Shown here in pieces: positions 1 through 8,339 of a DNA stretch of 64,000 bases; the first letter of the stretch is position 1, and the number at the start of each line of letters is the position of its first letter. The translations under genes were made by a program, and so were the position numbers. The DNA comes from Acidocella facilis ATCC 35904 (GTDB taxonomy: Bacteria; Pseudomonadota; Alphaproteobacteria; Acetobacterales; Acetobacteraceae), in assembly GCF_000687875.1 (NCBI RefSeq), contig NZ_JHYG01000007.1, positions 62,001-126,000 on the forward strand. Direction: 5' to 3'. The notes beneath the pieces were generated by a model. It saw only the letters and a program-made list of their open reading frames with translations. It did no database searches and had not been told where the DNA came from.

Positions 1-630
1 CAGCTTTCCGGCGGGCAACGCCAGCGTGTCGCCCTGGCGCGCGCCGTGGCCGCCGCGCCGGATGTGCTGCTGCTGGACGAGCCGTTGACCGCTCTGGATG
101 CGAAATTGCGCGATACGCTGCGTGGCGAGATCAACACGCTGCTGCGCGGGCTTGGCATCACCACCATCTATGTGACGCATGATCAGCAGGAGGCTATGGC
201 CTTGGCCGACCGGCTGGTGGTGATGCGTAAAGGGCATATCGCGCAGATCGGCACGCCACGCGAAATCTGGTTTCGGCCGGCGGATGCATTCGTCGCGGAT
301 TTCATCGGCGCCAGCACGGGATTTTCAGGACATGTCGCGGCTGGGCTGCTGCATGTGGCTGGGCTGCAGGCGCCGTGCGCGCAGGCGCCGGGGCGCTGCA
401 AGGTGATGCTGCGCCCGCAGGCGCTGCGTGTGGCGGCAGAAGGCGTGCCGGTGCGCATCGAGGCCGCGCAATTCCTGGGTGAGCGCACACGCCTGAGTGT
501 CACTTTGCCTGATGGCACGGCGATGGCGCTGGATGCGCCGCCTGGATTGGAGGCACTGCCGGGGGCCATGGTTCCGGTGTCGCTCGATCTCGATCATCTC
601 ATTATCCTGCCTGAAAGTTCCGCCGCATGA
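1..630 (+). CDS. ABC transporter ATP-binding protein, 3' part
   Basis: The gene enters from the left edge, so the Walker A region is missing. The frame opens directly on the ABC signature [14 protein letters not shown], followed by Walker B (DVLLLDEP), the D-loop (LTALD) and the H-switch (TIYVTHDQ). The remaining C-terminal part resembles the TOBE/OB domain of the MalK/UgpC class of importer ATPases, which energise uptake of sugars, glycerol phosphates or polyamines across the inner membrane. The stop overlaps the start of the next gene (ATGA), a predicted phosphodiesterase, which favours a glycerophosphodiester or similar substrate; that is inference from context. Transporter membrane and binding-protein genes would lie upstream of the window. 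Confidence 0.92.
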   Translation, partial: QLSGGQRQRVALARAVAAAPDVLLLDEPLTALDAKLRDTLRGEINTLLRGLGITTIYVTHDQQEAMALADRLVVMRKGHIAQIGTPREIWFRPADAFVADFIGASTGFSGHVAAGLLHVAGLQAPCAQAPGRCKVMLRPQALRVAAEGVPVRIEAAQFLGERTRLSVTLPDGTAMALDAPPGLEALPGAMVPVSLDLDHLIILPESSAA

Positions 631-1445
631 TCATCGCGCAACTGACCGACCTGCATATCAAGCGCGAAGGCCAGCTCGCCTACCGGAAGGTGGATACATC
701 GGCGGCGTTGGAGGCGGCACTTGACCATCTGGCGGCGCTGCCGATGCGGCCGGACCTGGTGCTGTTCACCGGAGATTTGGTTGATACCGGCCATCCTGAG
801 GAATATGCGCGACTGGTGCGGCATCTTTCCAAGCTCACCCAGCCTTTCTATCTGCTGCCCGGCAACCATGATGCGCGTGAGGCGCTGCGCGCGGCGTTTC
901 CCGGCCATGGTTATCTCGGCATGGAGGGGCCGGCCTGCTACACCGTCGAAGCCTACAAATTGCGGATCATCGCGCTGGATAGTCTGGTGCCGGGGCAGGG
1001 CGGCGGCGCGCTTGGGGCGAGACAGCTGGACTGGCTGGCGCAGCGCCTGGAGGAGCAGCCGGAGCGCCCGACCTTGATCGCCCTCCATCATCCGCCCTTC
1101 GCGACCGGGATCGGCCATATGGATAAGCTCGGCCTCGCGGATGCGGAGTCCTTCGCCGCCATCGTCAGCCGGCATAAGCAGGTGCTGCGGGTGATTTGCG
1201 GGCATGTGCACCGGCCGATCACCACCGGTTGGGCCGGCAGCATCGCCTCCATCGCGCCCTCCACCGCGCATCAGGTCGTGCTGGATCTGCGCGAGGACGC
1301 GCCGTCGGCCTTCATGATGGAGCCGGGCGGCTACCAACTGCATGCGTTTTCCGAGGCGGGCGGGTTGGTCAGCCATACCGCGCTGACCGGCGGCTGGGCC
1401 GGGCCGTTTCCGTTCTTTGACGCTGAGGGCCGCTTGATCGAATGA
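627..1445 (+). CDS. metallophosphoesterase, GpdQ/CpdA-like phosphodiesterase
   Basis: A 272-residue calcineurin-like phosphoesterase. All metal-binding blocks are visible: AQLTDLHI (D-x-H) at the N-terminus, FTGDLVDTG (GD), LPGNHD (GNHD), ALHHPP and CGHVHRP (GHxH). The spacing of the first blocks and the stretch [14 protein letters not shown] resemble glycerophosphodiesterase GpdQ and class III cyclic-nucleotide phosphodiesterases, two-metal cytosolic enzymes hydrolysing phosphodiesters. It is translationally coupled to the ABC ATPase by an ATGA overlap, as expected if the transporter imports a phosphodiester that this enzyme cleaves. Exact substrate is not readable from sequence. Confidence 0.88.
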   Translation: MIIAQLTDLHIKREGQLAYRKVDTSAALEAALDHLAALPMRPDLVLFTGDLVDTGHPEEYARLVRHLSKLTQPFYLLPGNHDAREALRAAFPGHGYLGMEGPACYTVEAYKLRIIALDSLVPGQGGGALGARQLDWLAQRLEEQPERPTLIALHHPPFATGIGHMDKLGLADAESFAAIVSRHKQVLRVICGHVHRPITTGWAGSIASIAPSTAHQVVLDLREDAPSAFMMEPGGYQLHAFSEAGGLVSHTALTGGWAGPFPFFDAEGRLIE

Positions 1446-1448
1446 TGG

Positions 1449-1523
1449 ATTGTTGACAGTTTAGCCGATTATGCGTAGATTACTGCCAAATCGACGCAAT
1501 AAGGCACGGAATCTGTCAACAAT
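1449..1523 (+). promoter_or_regulatory. promoter with paired inverted operators for the GntR-acnD-prpF operon
   Basis: Two perfect 11-bp inverted copies lie here: ATTGTTGACAG at 1449-1459 and CTGTCAACAAT at 1513-1523. Each holds a TGT-N2-ACA core as expected for a GntR/FCD operator. The left copy contains a consensus -35 hexamer (TTGACA, 1453-1458); 17 bp downstream lies TAGATT (1476-1481), a reasonable -10. The right copy abuts the start codon of the regulator. Centre-to-centre distance is about 63 bp, close to six helical turns, so a repressor loop occluding the promoter is a plausible reading. The assignment to the adjacent GntR protein is inference. Confidence 0.6.
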
Positions 1524-2210
1524 ATGGACAAAGACGCGCTGCCAAGCCCTGAGAGCGAGACGCTGACCGAACAGGTTCTGCGCCAGCTTCAGGCCGCCAT
1601 CGTGAAAGGCGAGATCGCGCCCGGCGCGAAAATCTCCGAGCCGGAATTGGCGCGCGCCTACGGCATCAGCCGCGGCCCCTTGCGTGAGGCGTTGCACCGG
1701 CTGGAAGGCCAAAAACTGCTGGTGCGGGTGCCGCATGTCGGTGCCAGGGTGGTGGCGCTGTCGCGCGAGGAGCTGAACGAGCTTTATCAGATCCGTGAAT
1801 CGCTCGAAGGCCTGGCCTGCAGGTTGGCGGCCGAGCGGATGAGCCCGCAAGAGGTGGAGGCGGTGCGCGCGGTGCTGGCCGCGCATGAGCGCGATGAAGC
1901 CTTCCAGGCCGGGCGCGGCTATTATCAGCAGGAAGGCGATTTCGATTTTCATTATCGCATCGTCAAGGCCAGCGGCAATGCCATGCTGTTCCGGCTGTTA
2001 TGCGATGAGCTTTACCAGCTGGCCCGGATGTATCGCATCCAATATGCCGGCATGCCCAACCGCCCGGCGCTGGCCTTTGCCGAGCATCACCGGATATTGG
2101 ACGCCATCGCGCAAGGTGACGGTGAGCTCGCGGAGCTTTTGATGCGCCGGCATATCCGCACCTCGCGGCTCAATATCGAAAAACAGAATTTGCAGGAACC
2201 CAAGCGATGA
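1524..2210 (+). CDS. GntR-family transcriptional regulator (FCD domain)
   Basis: A 228-residue regulator with an N-terminal winged helix (about residues 12-75; recognition region YGISRGPLREALHRLEG) and a C-terminal all-helical FCD ligand-binding domain (about 85-215) containing conserved ELYQIRESLEGLACRLA and a late H-xx-I stretch (EHHRILDAI). FCD domains bind carboxylates, often through a metal. The stop overlaps the acnD start (ATGA), so it is the first gene of an operon with acnD and prpF and very likely senses a propionate or methylcitrate-cycle metabolite. Paired inverted sites in its promoter suggest autoregulation. In beta-proteobacteria a GntR regulator also heads prp clusters. Confidence 0.93.
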   Translation: MDKDALPSPESETLTEQVLRQLQAAIVKGEIAPGAKISEPELARAYGISRGPLREALHRLEGQKLLVRVPHVGARVVALSREELNELYQIRESLEGLACRLAAERMSPQEVEAVRAVLAAHERDEAFQAGRGYYQQEGDFDFHYRIVKASGNAMLFRLLCDELYQLARMYRIQYAGMPNRPALAFAEHHRILDAIAQGDGELAELLMRRHIRTSRLNIEKQNLQEPKR

Positions 2211-4804
2211 ACAGCAAGTACCGCAAGCCCCTCGGCCAGGCCGGGCTGGATTATTTCGATGCGCGCGAGGCGGTGGAGGCGATTGCGCCCGGCGCCTACG
2301 CGACATTGCCCTATACATCGCGGGTGCTGGCGGAAAATCTGGTACGGCGCTGCGACCCGGCGCTTCTGGAAGCGGCTCTGAAACAGCTGATCGAACGCAA
2401 GCGCGAGATCGATTTCCCTTGGTATCCGGCACGTGTGGTCTGCCATGATATTCTGGGGCAGACGGCATTGGTGGATCTGGCTGGCCTACGCGATGCGATC
2501 GCGGAAAAAGGTGGCGATCCGGCGAAAGTGAACCCGGTGGTGCCGGTGCAGCTGATTGTTGATCATTCCTTGGCGGTCGAGCATGCCGGGTTTGAGAAAG
2601 ACGCGTTTCAGAAAAACCGGGAAATCGAGGAGCGCCGCAATGCCGATCGCTTCCATTTCATCAATTGGACGCGCGAGGCTTTCGATAATATCGATGTCGT
2701 GCCGGCGGGCAATGGCATCATGCACCAGATCAATCTGGAGCGGCTTTCCCCGGTGATCTACACCCAGGATGGGGTGGCGTTTCCGGATACGCTGGTCGGC
2801 ACGGACAGCCACACGCCGCATGTGGATGCGCTCGGCGTCATCGCCATCGGCGTCGGCGGGTTGGAGGCGGAGAATGTGATGCTGGGCCGCGCCTCCTGGA
2901 TGCGGCTGCCGGATATTATCGGCGTCGAACTCACTGGCCGCAGGCAGCCGGGCATTACCGCCACCGATATCGTGCTCAGCCTCACCGAATTTTTGCGTCG
3001 TGAGAAAGTCGTTGGTGCCTATCTGGAATTTTACGGGGCGGGGGCGCGCAGCCTGACCATTGGCGACCGCGCCACCATCTCCAACATGGCGCCGGAATAT
3101 GGGGCGACGGCGGCGATGTTCGCCATCGATGAGCAGACGATCGATTATCTGCGCCTGACCGGGCGCGAGGCCTCCCAGCTAGTCCTCGTCGAAACCTACG
3201 CCAAGACGAATGGTCTGTGGGCTGACGATTTCGCGCAGGCCGAATATGAACGTGTGCTGCGCTTTGATCTCTCTTCCGTGGTGCGCAGCATGGCCGGGCC
3301 TTCCAACCCGCATAAGCGGTTACCTGTTTCGGACCTTGCCGCGCGTGGTGTGGCCGCACCCTGGGTGGAGGAAGCTGGGAAGATGCCGGATGGCGCCGTG
3401 ATCATCGCCGCGATTACCAGCTGCACCAATACCTCCAACCCGCGCAATGTCATCGCTGCCGCGCTTCTGGCGCGCAATGCCAACCGCGCCGGGCTCACCC
3501 GCAAGCCCTGGGTGAAATCCTCGCTCGCCCCTGGCTCGAAGGCGGTGGCTCTGTATCTGGACGAGGCGGGGTTGACGGCAGAGTTGGAAAAGCTTGGCTT
3601 TGGCATTGTGGCCTTCGCCTGCACCACCTGCAACGGCATGTCCGGCGCGCTGGATCCGGCAATTCAGCAGGAGATTATCGAGCGCGATCTCTACACCACC
3701 GCCGTGCTCTCCGGGAACCGGAATTTCGATGGGCGCATTCATCCCTACGCCAAGCAGGCTTTTCTGGCCTCGCCGCCTTTGGTTGTCGCCTACGCCATCG
3801 CCGGCACGATCCGCTTTGATATCGAGCGCGATGTGCTGGGGCATGATGTAAGCGGTAAGGAGATCCGGTTGAAGGATCTCTGGCCGAGCGATGAGGAAAT
3901 CGATGCGGTGGTTTCGGCCTCGGTGAAGCCCGAGCAGTTCCGCACGGTCTATGAGGCGATGTTCGGCACCCGCGCGGCCCGGCGCAAGGTGAGTCCGCTT
4001 TATGAATGGCGCGGCCAGAGCACTTATATTCGCCGCCCACCCTACTGGGAGGGGGCGCTGGCCGGGGCGCGGCTCCTGCGCAATATGCGGCCGCTGGCGA
4101 TATTGGGCGATAATATCACCACCGATCATCTCTCGCCCTCCAACGCCATCCTGCCGGATTCGGCGGCGGGCGAATATCTGGCGCGGATGGGGCTGCCGGA
4201 AGAGGATTTCAATTCCTACGCCACCCATCGCGGCGATCATCTCACCGCCCAGCGCGCCACCTTCGCCAACCCGACACTGCTGAATGAGATGGTGCGCGAT
4301 GAGCAGGGCGCGGTACGCAAGGGCTCGTTGGCGCGGGTGGAGCCGGAAGGCAAAACCATGCGCATGTGGGAAGCGATTGAAACCTACATGCAGCGCGGCC
4401 AGCCTTTGATCATCATCGCCGGTGCGGATTACGGCCAGGGCTCCTCGCGCGACTGGGCGGCCAAGGGCGTGCGGCTGGCGGGGGTTGAGGTGATTGTCGC
4501 GGAAGGGTTTGAGCGCATCCATCGCACCAATCTCATCGGCATGGGGGGGTTGCCGCTGCAATTCAAACCAGGACGCACCCGCCTGACGCTGGGGCTGGAC
4601 GGCACTGAGACTTATGATGTCACCGGCGCGCTGCAGCCGCGTGCGGAGCTGACGCTTACCATCCATCACAAGGATGGCACGGTGTCGCATGAAATCGTCA
4701 CCTGCCGGCTGGATACGGCTGAGGAGGTTTCGATCTATGAGGCCGGCGGGGTGTTGCAGCGTTTTGCTGAGGACTTCCTGAGTGCCGCGCAGGCGGCGGA
4801 GTGA
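2207..4804 (+). CDS. acnD: Fe/S-dependent 2-methylisocitrate dehydratase AcnD
   Basis: The 865-residue protein has the length and N-terminus (MNSKYRKPL, LDYFDAREAVEAI) characteristic of AcnD rather than AcnA. AcnD dehydrates 2-methylcitrate in the methylcitrate cycle for propionyl-CoA and works together with PrpF. The cubane-ligand cysteines are present: C406 in ITSCTNTSNP and C472/C475 in ACTTCNG. The C-terminal swivel domain shows GDNITTDHLSP and GADYGQGSSRDWAAKG. The gene is coupled upstream to the GntR regulator (ATGA) and downstream to prpF (GTGA). The usual partners prpB and prpC are not adjacent. Confidence 0.95.
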   Translation: MNSKYRKPLGQAGLDYFDAREAVEAIAPGAYATLPYTSRVLAENLVRRCDPALLEAALKQLIERKREIDFPWYPARVVCHDILGQTALVDLAGLRDAIAEKGGDPAKVNPVVPVQLIVDHSLAVEHAGFEKDAFQKNREIEERRNADRFHFINWTREAFDNIDVVPAGNGIMHQINLERLSPVIYTQDGVAFPDTLVGTDSHTPHVDALGVIAIGVGGLEAENVMLGRASWMRLPDIIGVELTGRRQPGITATDIVLSLTEFLRREKVVGAYLEFYGAGARSLTIGDRATISNMAPEYGATAAMFAIDEQTIDYLRLTGREASQLVLVETYAKTNGLWADDFAQAEYERVLRFDLSSVVRSMAGPSNPHKRLPVSDLAARGVAAPWVEEAGKMPDGAVIIAAITSCTNTSNPRNVIAAALLARNANRAGLTRKPWVKSSLAPGSKAVALYLDEAGLTAELEKLGFGIVAFACTTCNGMSGALDPAIQQEIIERDLYTTAVLSGNRNFDGRIHPYAKQAFLASPPLVVAYAIAGTIRFDIERDVLGHDVSGKEIRLKDLWPSDEEIDAVVSASVKPEQFRTVYEAMFGTRAARRKVSPLYEWRGQSTYIRRPPYWEGALAGARLLRNMRPLAILGDNITTDHLSPSNAILPDSAAGEYLARMGLPEEDFNSYATHRGDHLTAQRATFANPTLLNEMVRDEQGAVRKGSLARVEPEGKTMRMWEAIETYMQRGQPLIIIAGADYGQGSSRDWAAKGVRLAGVEVIVAEGFERIHRTNLIGMGGLPLQFKPGRTRLTLGLDGTETYDVTGALQPRAELTLTIHHKDGTVSHEIVTCRLDTAEEVSIYEAGGVLQRFAEDFLSAAQAAE

Positions 4805-5994
4805 GCGCCATGGCATTTGCCCCCCAGATTAAAATTCCCGCCACCTATATGCGCGGCGGCACCTCCAAAGGCGTGTTCTTCCGGTTGCAGGATCTGCCGG
4901 CGGCGGTGCAAAAGCCGGGGGCGGCGCGTGATGCGCTGTTGATGCGGGTGATCGGCAGCCCAGATGCCTACGGCAAGCAGATTGACGGCATGGGGGCGGC
5001 GACCTCCAGCACCTCGAAAACCGTGATCCTGAGTGCCAGCACGCGGCCGGATCATGATGTGGATTATCTCTTCGGCCAGGTCGCCATCGACAAGCCATTT
5101 GTCGATTGGTCAGGCAATTGCGGCAATCTTTCCGCCGCCGTCGGGCCGTTCGCGATCAGCAACGGGCTGGTCGATCCGGCGCGGCTGCCGCGTGACGGCT
5201 TCGCCACCATCCGCATCTGGCAGGCGAATATCGGCAAGACCATCATCGCACATGTGCCGATGACGAATGGCGCGGTGCAGGAGACAGGGGATTTCGAGTT
5301 GGATGGCGTGACCTTCCCCGCCGCCGAGATCGAGCTGGAATTTCTCGACCCCGCCGAGGAAGGCGATGGCGGGGCGTTGTTTCCCACTGGTCATGTTGTC
5401 GATACGCTGGAGGTGCCGGGCATTGGCAGCTTCGAGGCGACGATGATCAATGCCGGCATCCCGACGATTTTCCTCAACGCCGCGGCGCTGGGGTATAAGG
5501 GCACCGAGCTGCAGGATGATGTGAATGGCGATCCCGCGGCGCTTGCCAGGCTGGAGACGATCCGCGCTCATGGCGCGTTGAAAATGGGCCTGATCAAGAC
5601 GCTGGAGGAGGCCGCCACGCGCCAGCATACGCCCAAGCTCGCCTGGGTGGCGCAACCCGCCGGTTACATCTCCTCCGCCGGCAAGCCAATCGCGGCGGGG
5701 GATATCGATGTGCTGGTGCGCGCCATGTCCATGGGTAAGCTGCATCATGCGATGATGGGCACGGCCTCGGTCGCCATTGCCACGGCGGCTGCGGTGCCGG
5801 GCACGCTGGTCAATCTGGCGGCCGGCGGCGGTGTGCGCGAGGCGGTGCGCTTTGGCCATCCTTCGGGCAGTCTGCGCGTCGGCGCCGGGGCGAAGCAGGA
5901 GAACGGCGCCTGGTTGGTGGCCAAGGCGGTGATGAGCCGCTCGGCACGGGTGCTGATGAGCGGGTTCGTGCATGTGCCTGTGCAAGAGAGCTGA
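4801..5994 (+). CDS. prpF: 2-methylaconitate cis-trans isomerase PrpF
   Basis: A 397-residue protein of the PrpF/diaminopimelate-epimerase-like fold. N-terminal ATYMRGGTSKGVFFRL and WSGNCGNLSAAVG are hallmarks; the cysteine in SGNCGN is at the usual active-site position. PrpF isomerises the 2-methylaconitate made by AcnD so that aconitase can hydrate it to 2-methylisocitrate. I place the start at GTG 4801, which overlaps the acnD stop as GTGA and is preceded by GGCGGAG; ATG 4810 is the alternative and would shorten the protein by three residues. No prpB or prpC follows; the next gene belongs to phosphate metabolism. Confidence 0.94.
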   Translation: MSAMAFAPQIKIPATYMRGGTSKGVFFRLQDLPAAVQKPGAARDALLMRVIGSPDAYGKQIDGMGAATSSTSKTVILSASTRPDHDVDYLFGQVAIDKPFVDWSGNCGNLSAAVGPFAISNGLVDPARLPRDGFATIRIWQANIGKTIIAHVPMTNGAVQETGDFELDGVTFPAAEIELEFLDPAEEGDGGALFPTGHVVDTLEVPGIGSFEATMINAGIPTIFLNAAALGYKGTELQDDVNGDPAALARLETIRAHGALKMGLIKTLEEAATRQHTPKLAWVAQPAGYISSAGKPIAAGDIDVLVRAMSMGKLHHAMMGTASVAIATAAAVPGTLVNLAAGGGVREAVRFGHPSGSLRVGAGAKQENGAWLVAKAVMSRSARVLMSGFVHVPVQES

Positions 5995-6085
5995 CTGACG
6001 CGCGCAAATGTGACATTGACGTGACAGGGGAAGCGGCGGATAAGCCCGGCTTTCAGCCGTCTTTTTCACGTTCGCAGGTTCAACG

Positions 6086-7210
6086 ATCCGCCAGATTGCC
6101 GCTCTCCCCTACCGTATCGCGGGTACCGCCCTGGATGCGCCGATCGAGGTGATGCTCGTCACCTCCCGGCGCACCCATCGCTGGGTGCTGCCCAAGGGCA
6201 ACCGCATGAAGGGCCTGCCGCCGCACGCCGCCGCCGCGCAGGAAGCGTTCGAGGAAGCCGGGATCGAGGGCGCGGCCTGCCCGGCGGCTTTGGGCAGCTA
6301 TCGCTACCGGAAATTGCTGCGCACCGGCGCCTCCCTGCTCGTGGATGTGGATGTGTTCCCGCTTGCCGTCACCGGGCTGCTGGAGGAATGGCCGGAGCGC
6401 GCCGAGCGCGAGCGGCGCTGGTTTCCCCTGCGCGAGGCGGCCAAGGCGGTGGATGAGGTGGATCTGGGCCAGCTGATCCGCAGTTTTCGCGGCAGCGAGC
6501 TGGCGAGTTTGGATAAGCGCGCCGCCTTTCTGGAGCGGCTGCGGGGCTTGAAGGACGGGTTGCGGATGTTTCATTGGTTCCAGGCGCTGCTGCCGCAGAA
6601 GGGGCAGTTTTTCGAATTGTTCGAGGCGCATGGCCAGACCTTGCTGGCCGCCAGCGGCGCGTTGACCCGCCTGCTGCAGGGCGGCGAGGGCATGGGCCAG
6701 CATATGCGCGAGATCAATGAGCGCGAGGAGGAGGCGGACGCCATCACCCGTGAGGTGAAGCGCAGCGTGCGCCGCATCTTCCTCACCCCGTTCGACCGCA
6801 GCGCCATTACCGGGCTGATCTCCTCGATGGATGATGCCATCGACGAGATGCAGCAGACGGCCCGGGCCACCGCTCTGTTCGAGGTTTCCGCCTTCGAGCC
6901 GGAGATGCGCGACATGGGCGCCATCATTGCCGATTCCGCCCGGCTGCTGGGCGAGGCGCTGCCGCTCTTGCGTAATATCCACGCCAACGCGGCGCGGCTG
7001 CATGAGCTGACCGGGCGGCTGGTGCGCCTGGAGGGCCAGGCGGATGACATCCATGCCGCCGGGCTGAAGAAAGCCTTCAAGGCGCATGGCGTGGCGAACC
7101 CGATGGGCTTTATCGTCGCCCGCGAGCTTTTCAGCCATCTGGAGCGGGTGGTGGACCGGTTCGAGGATGTCGCCAACGAGATTGACGGCCTCGTCATAGA
7201 CCATTCCTGA
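6086..7210 (+). CDS. NUDIX hydrolase fused to DUF47 (PhoU-like Pit accessory) protein
   Basis: Two domains in one chain. The N-terminal part (about 1-140) is a NUDIX fold of the type seen in alphaproteobacterial diphosphoinositol-polyphosphate-phosphohydrolase-like enzymes: VLPKGNRMKGLPPH followed by QEAFEEAGIEG as a variant of the Nudix box. The C-terminal part (about 165-370) is an all-helical DUF47/PhoU-like domain (ISSMDDAIDEMQQ, LERVVDRFEDVANEIDGLV). DUF47 proteins are partners of Pit transporters, and a Pit gene follows 7 bp downstream. Start problem: the only canonical start is GTG 6149, but the frame upstream reads STIRQIAALPYRIAG, a normal Nudix N-terminus, with no ATG, GTG or TTG back to the stop at 6041. 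I list it from ATC 6086, which has AGG 7 nt upstream; the start is uncertain. Confidence 0.85.
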   Translation: MRQIAALPYRIAGTALDAPIEVMLVTSRRTHRWVLPKGNRMKGLPPHAAAAQEAFEEAGIEGAACPAALGSYRYRKLLRTGASLLVDVDVFPLAVTGLLEEWPERAERERRWFPLREAAKAVDEVDLGQLIRSFRGSELASLDKRAAFLERLRGLKDGLRMFHWFQALLPQKGQFFELFEAHGQTLLAASGALTRLLQGGEGMGQHMREINEREEEADAITREVKRSVRRIFLTPFDRSAITGLISSMDDAIDEMQQTARATALFEVSAFEPEMRDMGAIIADSARLLGEALPLLRNIHANAARLHELTGRLVRLEGQADDIHAAGLKKAFKAHGVANPMGFIVARELFSHLERVVDRFEDVANEIDGLVIDHS

Positions 7211-7217
7211 GGCCGCC

Positions 7218-8225
7218 ATGATCGCGCATGCCACGCTGGCTTTGCCGCTGCTGATCGCCCTGGTGGCGCTGGCTTTGGCCTTCGATTTCGTCAATGGCGT
7301 GCATGACAGCGCCAACTCCATCGCCACGGTGGTTTCCACAAGGCTGCTGGGTCCGATGCAGGCGGTGGCCTTCGCCGCCTTTTTCAATTTCGCCGCCTAT
7401 TGGATTTTCGGGCTGAAAGTGGCGGCGACGGTGGGCAAGGGCATCGTCGATGCGCATGTGGTCACCCCGCAAGTGGTGTTCGGCGCGCTGGTGGGGGCAA
7501 TGGCCTGGAATGTCTTCACCTGGTGGCGCGGCATTCCCTCCTCCTCCAGCCACGCGCTGATCGGCGGACTGCTGGGGGCGGGGGTGACGCATGCGGGCTG
7601 GCATACGGTGGTGTGGGGCGGGGTGAACAAGACCGTGCTGGCCATCGTGATCTCGCCGCTGGTCGGGCTATTCGTCTCGATGGCGCTGATGCTGCTGACC
7701 AGCTGGCTGTTCCAGCGCGTGACGGCGCGGGGAGCGGAAGCGATGTTCAAGCCGCTGCATCTGCTTTCGGCGGCGGCCTATTCGGTGGGCCATGGCGCCA
7801 ATGACGCGCAGAAGACCATGGGCATCATCGCCGTGCTGCTGTTCTCGCAAGGGCTGCTCGGGCCGCATTTCCATGTGCCGGGCTGGGTGGTGGTTGGCTG
7901 CTACATCGCGATGGCGCTGGGCACGCTGGCGGGGGGGTGGAAGATCATCCAGACCATGGGCAGCCGGATCACCCGGCTGGACCAGCACCAGGCTTTCTGC
8001 GCCTCGGCGGGCGGGTCGATCATGCTGTTCTCGGCCTCCGCGCTGGGCGTGCCGGTCTCCACCACCCATACCATCATGGGCTGCGTCGTAGGGGTAGGGG
8101 CGGCGCGGCGGGCCTCGGCGGTGCGTTGGAGTGTGGCGAGCCGCGTGGTGGTGGCCTGGCTGGTGACCATCCCGGCTTCGGCTGTGGTCGGCGCGGTGGT
8201 TTATCTGCTGGTGGCCGCGCTCTGA
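7218..8225 (+). CDS. pit: low-affinity inorganic phosphate transporter, Pit family
   Basis: A 335-residue polytopic membrane protein with the two inverted PiT signatures: FVNGVHDSANSIATVV near the N-terminus and SVGHGANDAQKTMGI in the second half. Both contain the conserved (G/H)-x-(N/D)-D-x(A)N core that binds phosphate/metal phosphate. Pit proteins import metal-phosphate complexes driven by the proton gradient. The immediately preceding NUDIX-DUF47 gene is its probable regulatory partner (7 bp gap). It ends facing argB, with a bidirectional terminator between them. Confidence 0.94.
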   Translation: MIAHATLALPLLIALVALALAFDFVNGVHDSANSIATVVSTRLLGPMQAVAFAAFFNFAAYWIFGLKVAATVGKGIVDAHVVTPQVVFGALVGAMAWNVFTWWRGIPSSSSHALIGGLLGAGVTHAGWHTVVWGGVNKTVLAIVISPLVGLFVSMALMLLTSWLFQRVTARGAEAMFKPLHLLSAAAYSVGHGANDAQKTMGIIAVLLFSQGLLGPHFHVPGWVVVGCYIAMALGTLAGGWKIIQTMGSRITRLDQHQAFCASAGGSIMLFSASALGVPVSTTHTIMGCVVGVGAARRASAVRWSVASRVVVAWLVTIPASAVVGAVVYLLVAAL

Positions 8226-8269
8226 ACCGCCCGGATCGTCTCCAGGGGGCAAAAGCCGGCGAGACACGT

Positions 8270-8312
8270 AAAAACGGGGTGCCGGCGTCATTGCGCCAAC
8301 CCCCCGGTTTTT
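8270..8312. terminator. bidirectional intrinsic terminator between pit and argB
   Basis: A 13-bp stem (8275-8287 with 8294-8306) with one mismatch, two wobble pairs on the minus strand and a 6-nt loop lies between the convergent genes. It is flanked on each side by five A/T, so that on both strands the stem is followed by TTTTT. It is best formed on the minus strand, downstream of argB. Confidence 0.65.
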
Positions 8313-8339
8313 CAGCGGTTTGTGTTGAAAAACCCTGCG

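Noticed and set aside
3320-4816. A 498-codon minus-strand frame within acnD
   Set aside because: AcnD is unambiguous on the plus strand; the antisense translation has no recognisable motifs.
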